Assembly (NCBI GenBank): GCA_032871835.1
Contig: CM065296.1
Span: 56,821,288 to 56,885,287 of the forward strand
Source of the DNA: Dipteronia dyeriana
Lineage: Eukaryota; Streptophyta; Magnoliopsida; Sapindales; Sapindaceae
Reading direction: 5' to 3'
DNA: 64,000 bases
The notes below the pieces were generated by a model, which saw only the letters and a list, made by a program, of their open reading frames with translations, was not told where the DNA came from and ran no database searches. This document shows, piece after piece, positions 58,700 through 64,000 of this stretch (position 1 is the first letter of the stretch; each line of letters begins with the position of its first letter). The translations under genes and the position numbers were made by a program.

Positions 58700-60200
58700 A
58701 CGTCATTTTCGTGATGCACTGTAACAGCTACTGACAGAAGCGGCAAGAGAAGAAGTAGACCTATTGGCTACAAGATAGGCACACCCGCCAAGTCCACCAC
58801 CATCTTCTAGGCTCCGATCAATTGTAATTGGGCCGAAACCAGATGTACCTGTAGCTGCTGGGGATTCAAGTCCAATCAACCAGACTGGGGTACGGCACAC
58901 AATCAAGCTAAAATCATGAAATGCACGCAGAAGAATGGCCATGCCAGAAACAAAGCCACAGTTAGATGGGCCATGATAGGCACTGTAATTATGACCTGTG
59001 CAGAGATCAGTCACTGTCATTAGAGGATAGTGATCGACACCATCATAAATGTCACCGCGGGACCATACACTTATAGGGGTTAGCTCATGAGGCTCGGATG
59101 CAAGATGAAGAGGAGATGGTGACAGGTATGACAGTCACACGACGGTTTGACCATCGAGGAGAAACGGTGGGCGATAAAGATATCGTAATTAGGAGCCTGA
59201 CCCAGAAAGTTAAGAATAACAGATGCCAAATGGATATACTGATCAAGCGATATGGATACAATGAATTTTCTGACAATGATTCTGACAGCCCTTTTACTAG
59301 GGATATCCTACGAACCACCTTCCCAGAAAAGTTCAGGATGCCACACGTGGAGCAGTTCAAGAAGGATACAAATCCTAAAGAACACGTCATATGATATAAA
59401 AGCGATATGACCCAATATACCCACATCGACCCTTTGTTGTGTCTCAATTTTTCACAAACTCTAAGAGACACAGGCTTGAGATAGTTTGGAAGATTGCCTC
59501 CGGCAAGTATTAGGGGTTTCAGCGAATTGAGCAGAAGCTTTTCAAGACAATTTCTAGGCAATGTGCACTGGAAAAAGTCAGTGGCTTACCTTTCTCAGCC
59601 GAAGCAAGGAAGGACGAGTACAAAAGAAGTACCTAGGGAGATTTGGCTAGACGGTCTTAGAAATCGGTAGTGCAAATGATGAAGCAATAATTGCTGCATT
59701 CACAAATAACTTATAGAAAGGGTGACTGTTCTTTGACTTAAGAAAAGCCTGATTAACGAGATATGCAGACATGATGGATATGGCTGGAGAATATACATTA
59801 GCCGAGGAGGAGGAGTTAGCAACAAGAGGTTGCTATATGCATGGAAGGAGACCCGAACTAAAAGATATTGAGTCAAAGGTAAAGAACCATAAAGGAAGAC
59901 AGAAAGGAAATGGAAAATAAAAAAACAAAGATAGGGGAAGCGGACGTAATACTGACCTGACCACAAATTTTTTTTGAGGAAAGTATACGAACTACACCCC
60001 ACTCTGGAAAAAGTAAGAAGAAATCCTAGCAATATTAGAAGAAAAGAATCTGGTGAAGGAGCCACATCGACAATCTCAATTCCCTCGGCGAGACACGATG
60101 AAATATTACATATTCCATATGGAAACTAGTCATGAGACCTCCAAATGTTACCAGCTAAGATACTAGATAGAAACCCTCATTCGGGATGAACACCTGCTAG
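58700..60200 (+). pseudogene. gag: Gypsy gag (element H)
   Basis: N-terminal text LLTEAAREEVDLLATR near 58730, then an open stretch 59098-59394 with SPFTRDILRTTFPEKFRMP, the Tat gag motif, and DTNPKEHV. Stops break the remainder. Near 60098-60150 the knuckle-like YYIFHMETSHETSKCYQL is readable, with the first Cys of the usual YCRFH replaced by Tyr. The N-terminal Met is not clear. Confidence 0.8.
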
Positions 60201-60440
60201 ATATAATCCTGAAGAAAGATGAGAAGTAAGAAATTAAGAAAGAGACCAAGGTAGATCATAATTCTGGTCGGAACAAAAGGGCCATTCCCGAGGCGAATGA
60301 AGAAATACAAACTATTTTTTGATGACCATCAACTGGGAGAAGTAACCGAAAGCGGACTTATAAAATATGAGAAGCGGTGGAGGCAAAGCAGAATTTTGAT
60401 GTCAACTCCATCGAGCCAGACCCGAAAAGAATAAAGGAAG

Positions 60441-61275
60441 GATGAGACCCGATAATATTCATTGAAGTTGATTCACATGGGGTCGACGACCGACCAAATG
60501 ACGCTCTTGTCATAAGTGCCCGAATTGATCATAGAGAAGTTAGAAGAATTTTAGTAGGCAATGGTAGTTTGGCAGACATTCTCAATGTGGCTGTTTATGA
60601 TCAGCTTACGTTGGATCGAAAGGATTTGAAACCTTTCCATACCCCACTCAAAGGATTTGGGGAGTCGAGGTCAGGTCTTTCGAGACAGCGAATCTACCCC
60701 AAAAAGATCAGAGTAGCTCCTTGTTAGAAAACAGTGTTACTCAACTTTGTAGTGGTAGATCTAGACAACTGACCTTATAATGTGCTATTAGGTCGACCGT
60801 TCCTGAACAAAACCAGGGCAGTAATAGGTACCTACACTCTAATGATCAAATTCCCCACCGAATGGGGGGTAAGAGTAATCAAGGGGTCCCAAGAGATGGC
60901 CAGAAGAGCTAATCTTTCGGTTTACAAAGACAAAGGCAATAGTGAACAAGTATGCACCATAACACAACTAGATCAGATCAAGCATGAATCACTGATGTTC
61001 GAGTTCGATCTAAGGGAAGAATCAGAGGTATCTAAAAGTGAACCGATAGAAGAGGTAGTCTTAATGGAAGATGAACCAGATAAGAAGATCAAAATTGGGG
61101 CCAGTTTGGAAGGAAAGGTAAAGCAGGACCTTATTAAATTGCTTAGAGAATACGAAGATGTGTTCGCTTGGAGTCATGAAGAAATGGTAGGAATAGATGC
61201 CCAAATTATATCACATCATTTGGCGGTGGATCCAAATGTGAAACCAGTAATGCAAAAGAGAAGGTTATTCAACCT
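60441..61275 (+). pseudogene. pol: Gypsy protease and linker to RT (element H)
   Basis: Protease-like text RRILVGNGSLADIL at about 60540-60581, where the usual VDNGSSADIL has lost its catalytic Asp (GGC Gly), then PYNVLLGRPFLNKTRA from about 60773. The open frame 60782-61279 continues through a conserved linker (KQDLIKLLREYEDVFAWSHE) to HHLAVDPNVKPVMQKRR, the lead-in to RT. Stops at about 60724 and 60769 break the protease. Confidence 0.83.
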
Positions 61276-61935
61276 CTAAAGGAGTCGAACAATTAAGCAG
61301 GAAGTGGAGAAGCTACTCACTATAAGGTCAATCAGATAAATCAGAGGGTAACAAATATGGTCCTGGTCTAGAAGAAAAATGGCCAGTGGAGAATGTGCGT
61401 GGACTTCACGGACCTGAACAAGGCCTGCCCCAATGACAGTTTTCCACTTCTGAGAATAGACCAACTGGTCGATGCTACATCAGGTCATGAAATACTCAGT
61501 TTCATTAATGCTTACTCGGGATACAATCAAATCCAGATGAATAAGGCTGATGAAGAAAAAACAACATTCACGACCGATCAAGGCTTATACTGTTATACAG
61601 TGATGCCTTTTGGGTTAAAAAATGCTAGAGCAACATACCAAAGATTGGTCAATAGAATCTTTACTCGTGAAATAGGAAGAAACATGGAAGTTTACATAGA
61701 CTATATGTTAACCAAAAGTGTCTCGACAGACGAACATGCTTCGGACCTACGGGAAACATTCGACGCATTGAGGATATATCAGATGAAGTTAAATCCGAAC
61801 AAGTGCCTAATTGGTGTTCCTTCAAGAAGGTTCCTTGGTTTCCAAGTTCACCGGGGGGGGAATTGAAGTGAACCCTGAGAAGATCCAGGCCCTTCAAAAA
61901 ATGACTTCGCCAAGAACGCTAAAAGAAGTGCAACG
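61276..61935 (+). pseudogene. pol: Gypsy reverse transcriptase, catalytically dead (element H)
   Basis: Open from 61393 to 61866. Order: MCVDFTDLNKACPND, motif A as SFINAYSGYNQI (usual D is N), CYTVMPFGLKNARATYQ, and VYIDYMLTKS, where the second Asp of the YxDD motif is Tyr. Two of the three catalytic carboxylates are therefore lost. A run of ten G at 61851-61860 causes a frameshift; IEVNPEKIQALQ continues in another frame. A stop just after 61276 separates this from the preceding linker. Confidence 0.88.
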
Positions 61936-63018
61936 CTAAAAAAGTGCAACTCTTAACAAGATGTTTAGCTTCCTTGGACATATTTCTTTCAAATGTCACA
62001 GATAGATGTGCTCCCTTTTTCAAAGTGATCAAAAAAGGGAAAGGACTCGAATGGAATGAAGAATGCGAGACGGCATTCTTGAAAATCAAAGAGTACTTAG
62101 GACAGGCTCTCATTCTTTCTAAACCTAAAATGGGAGAAATATCCACTTGTACTTATGCATTACAGAATTAGCAGCAAGCTCGGTTCTAGTCAGAACAGAA
62201 GACGGAGTACAAAAGCCAGTGTACTACACCAGTAAGGCTCTTCCTCCAGCTAAAACCAGGTATTTACAGGCAGAAAAAATAGCTCTAGCATTGGTTTCGA
62301 CAGCAAGGAAGCTGAGGCCATGCTTTCAGACTCATACGATCCAGGTTCTCACCGATTGCCCACTTAGGCAAATCCTATAAAAGCTAGAAATTTCGGAGAG
62401 ATTAAATAAATAGGCAATCGAGCTGGGTGAATTCGATATTCAGTACATCCCAGGACATCACTCAAAGGCCAAGCATCAGCAGATTTCGTAGCAAAATTCA
62501 TATGACCAAACCTGGAAGCAAAATGAATGTTGGGCAAGAGTTTCTCATGGAGGTTATATATCGATGGTTCCTCGAACTCTCATGACTGCGGGACAGGGAT
62601 CCTGGTTTGCACCCCGGAAGGAGATGATGTTGAATGTGCCATGAGATTCAACTTCAAAGCAACAAATAACCAAGCCAAATACGAGGCATTGCTAGCAGGA
62701 CTTAGAGTTTGCATAGCTCTCGGAGCAAATGAGGTTGAGATATTCAGTGACTCACAGATAGTCATCAACCAAGTTTCAAATGAGTATCAGGCCAGAGATG
62801 AAGGTATGATGGCTTATTTGGGTATAGTAAAACAACTCCTCCAAAAATTCAAGGAATACAGGATTGTCCAGATCCCTAGAGAAGAAAATGATAAGGCAAA
62901 TGCTTTATCCAAACTAGCATTAGAAACAACCACAATTAGGCCAAAAAATATTCCGGTTGCACATCTTCTTAGATCGAGTATAGTTGAGCCGAAAAGCTTT
63001 AAAGTCCTAAAAATCTGA
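61936..63018 (+). pseudogene. pol: RT connection and RNase H (element H)
   Basis: The connection domain is in two frames, 61944-62171 and 62147-62380 (VYYTSKALPPAKTRYLQAEK), broken by a frameshift. RNase H is open 62527-63018: LYIDGSSN (Asp), AKYEALLAG (Glu), FSDSQIVI (Asp) and DKANALSKLA, where the usual ADALS Asp is Asn. A homologous domain lies in C. Confidence 0.88.
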
Positions 63019-64000
63019 AAACCGTTAGATGGTTGGATAACTCAGCTAAAAAGATACCTGGAAGAAGGTGTACTCCCGAAAGTTCCCATAGAAGCCAAAC
63101 ACATCAGGTACCGGTCAACAAGATACACATTGATTGGAGAAGAATTGTACAGAATAGGGTTTTCCTGAACACTCTAAAGATGTGTATCAGCTGATGATGC
63201 ATATCTGATATTACAGGAAATCCACAGTGGAGTATGTAGAAACCATACTGGGGGCAGAAGTTTAGCACACAAGGTACTCATACAAGGTTATTATTTGCTC
63301 TCTTTGTTCTCGGATGTACAACAATGCTCAGAAAGCTGTAATGCCTGCCAAAGGATCGCCAATGATATTCAGCAGCCTCCCAAACAACTTAGAAGCCTCA
63401 TATCCCCATGTCCAATCGCCATGTGGGGACTAGACTTAATTGGTCCGATGCCAGCAGGAACAGGGGGTGGAGCTAAACACGCAATTGTGGCTGTTTATTA
63501 TTTCACAAAGTGGGTAGAAGCTGAAGCGTTACTACATATCACGGAAGCAAATACCATAAACTTTGTGAAGAAAAATATACTCTACAGATTTGGAGTCCCG
63601 AATACTATTATCATTGACAACGACACCCAGTTCGACAATCAAAAATTCATGCAACTGTGCAACGAGTACCAAATTACAAATTATCATGCCACACGTGCCT
63701 ACCCTCAAACAAATGGACAAGTTGAAGCAGTAAACAAAACCATCAAGCACACACAAAGTTAGATGGCAAGAAAGGCAGTTAGATTGAGAAACTTCCTAAA
63801 AGTATTATGGGCGTATCGGACGACAGCAAGAAATTCTACCGGAGAGACTCCATTCTCTTTGGCGTTCAGAACAGAAGTTGTTTTCCTGGTAGAAACATCG
63901 TACATGTCACCTAGGGTCGGGCTATATGATGAAGATCAGAATGTTGTTATGCTGTTAAAAAGCTTAGATCAGTTGGAAGAGAAAAGGGAGAAATTCCGAG
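63019..64000 (+). pseudogene. pol: Gypsy integrase (element H), truncated by the window
   Basis: The zinc-binding HHCC region is near 63210-63350 (HSGVCRNHTGG, CNACQR), followed by the core, open 63295-63762: GLDLIGP (Asp), IIIDNDTQF (Asp) and NGQVEAVNKT (Glu), so the DDE triad is present. A TAG at 63760 is followed in frame by VLWAYRTTARNSTGETPFSL and DQLEEKREKFR to the end of the window. A stop near 63016 separates it from RNase H. Confidence 0.88.

Larger units (their letters stand above)
57631..64000 (+). mobile_element. Tat-like Ty3/gypsy element H, running off the right edge
   Basis: LTR end with TATA box, PBS-like site, gag, protease, RT, RNase H and integrase in that order on +. Its pol resembles that of minus-strand element C, so two Tat-like elements lie in opposite orientations. 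The frame is broken at several places and catalytic residues are lost in protease and RT, but long frames remain, so H is better preserved than C. Confidence 0.88.

Noticed and set aside
58703..59020. 105-codon ORF on the minus strand
   Set aside because: Lies opposite gag of gypsy H, whose + strand frames read gag-like text there (EAAREEVDLLATR); no known domain on -.
59085..59561. 158-codon minus-strand ORF
   Set aside because: Overlaps the clear + strand gag motif FPEKFRMP of element H; a shadow frame.

Overview
This window looks like transposon-rich heterochromatin from a flowering-plant nuclear genome. I see no convincing host gene. Almost all of the 64 kb is layered, decayed LTR retrotransposons. 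Evidence for a plant is the 12-bp primer-binding site TGGTATCAGAGC (initiator-Met tRNA type) behind several LTRs, Copia polyproteins in the order gag - protease - integrase - RT - RNase H, Ty3/gypsy elements that look like the Tat lineage, and very AT-rich sequence. The species cannot be named from this.

Layout. (1) 1-4838: Copia relic E on +, cut by the window edge on the left and by an LTR on the right. (2) 4839-16503: a pile of LTRs of one long (about 2.3 kb) family, called family A. There are three head-to-tail copies, then element D (5' LTR, PBS, leader, gag, truncated 3' LTR), then an inverted half LTR. (3) 16504-46750: one Tat-like gypsy element C on -. It carries an antisense coiled-coil ORF (on +) and tandem repeats in its 3' region. 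Copia B (16860-35375, -) is inserted in the antisense ORF. Family-A Copia A (22610-31579, +) is inserted in the gag of B, with a perfect 5-bp target duplication GGTAT. A solo family-A LTR (37138-39512) sits inside the tandem repeats of C. (4) 46760-49758: Copia F on -, related to B and E. (5) 49759-51262: unassigned AT-rich DNA. (6) about 51263-54140: Sirevirus-like Copia G on +. (7) 54141-57630: two truncated family-A LTRs around a gypsy leader (I). (8) 57631-64000: Tat-like gypsy H on +, running off the right edge in integrase.

Function. No element is intact. Polyproteins are broken by stops and frameshifts, A lacks the integrase core, and H has lost catalytic aspartates of protease and RT. 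Many stops are single C-to-T changes from CGA, CAG or CAA, as expected for methylated, silenced DNA.

Most interesting signals. A hairpin in every family-A LTR that reaches that region keeps its pairing in two subfamilies through two compensatory base-pair changes. The A-type leader carries a GC-rich island with two perfect tandem hairpins. A 33-bp periodic TTCGGCCA array lies just after a (TA)n tract in family-A LTRs. Element C has a split antisense ORF with a phase-consistent candidate intron. Several family-A truncation points fall in one short LTR interval. All comparisons were made by eye; none was run with software.
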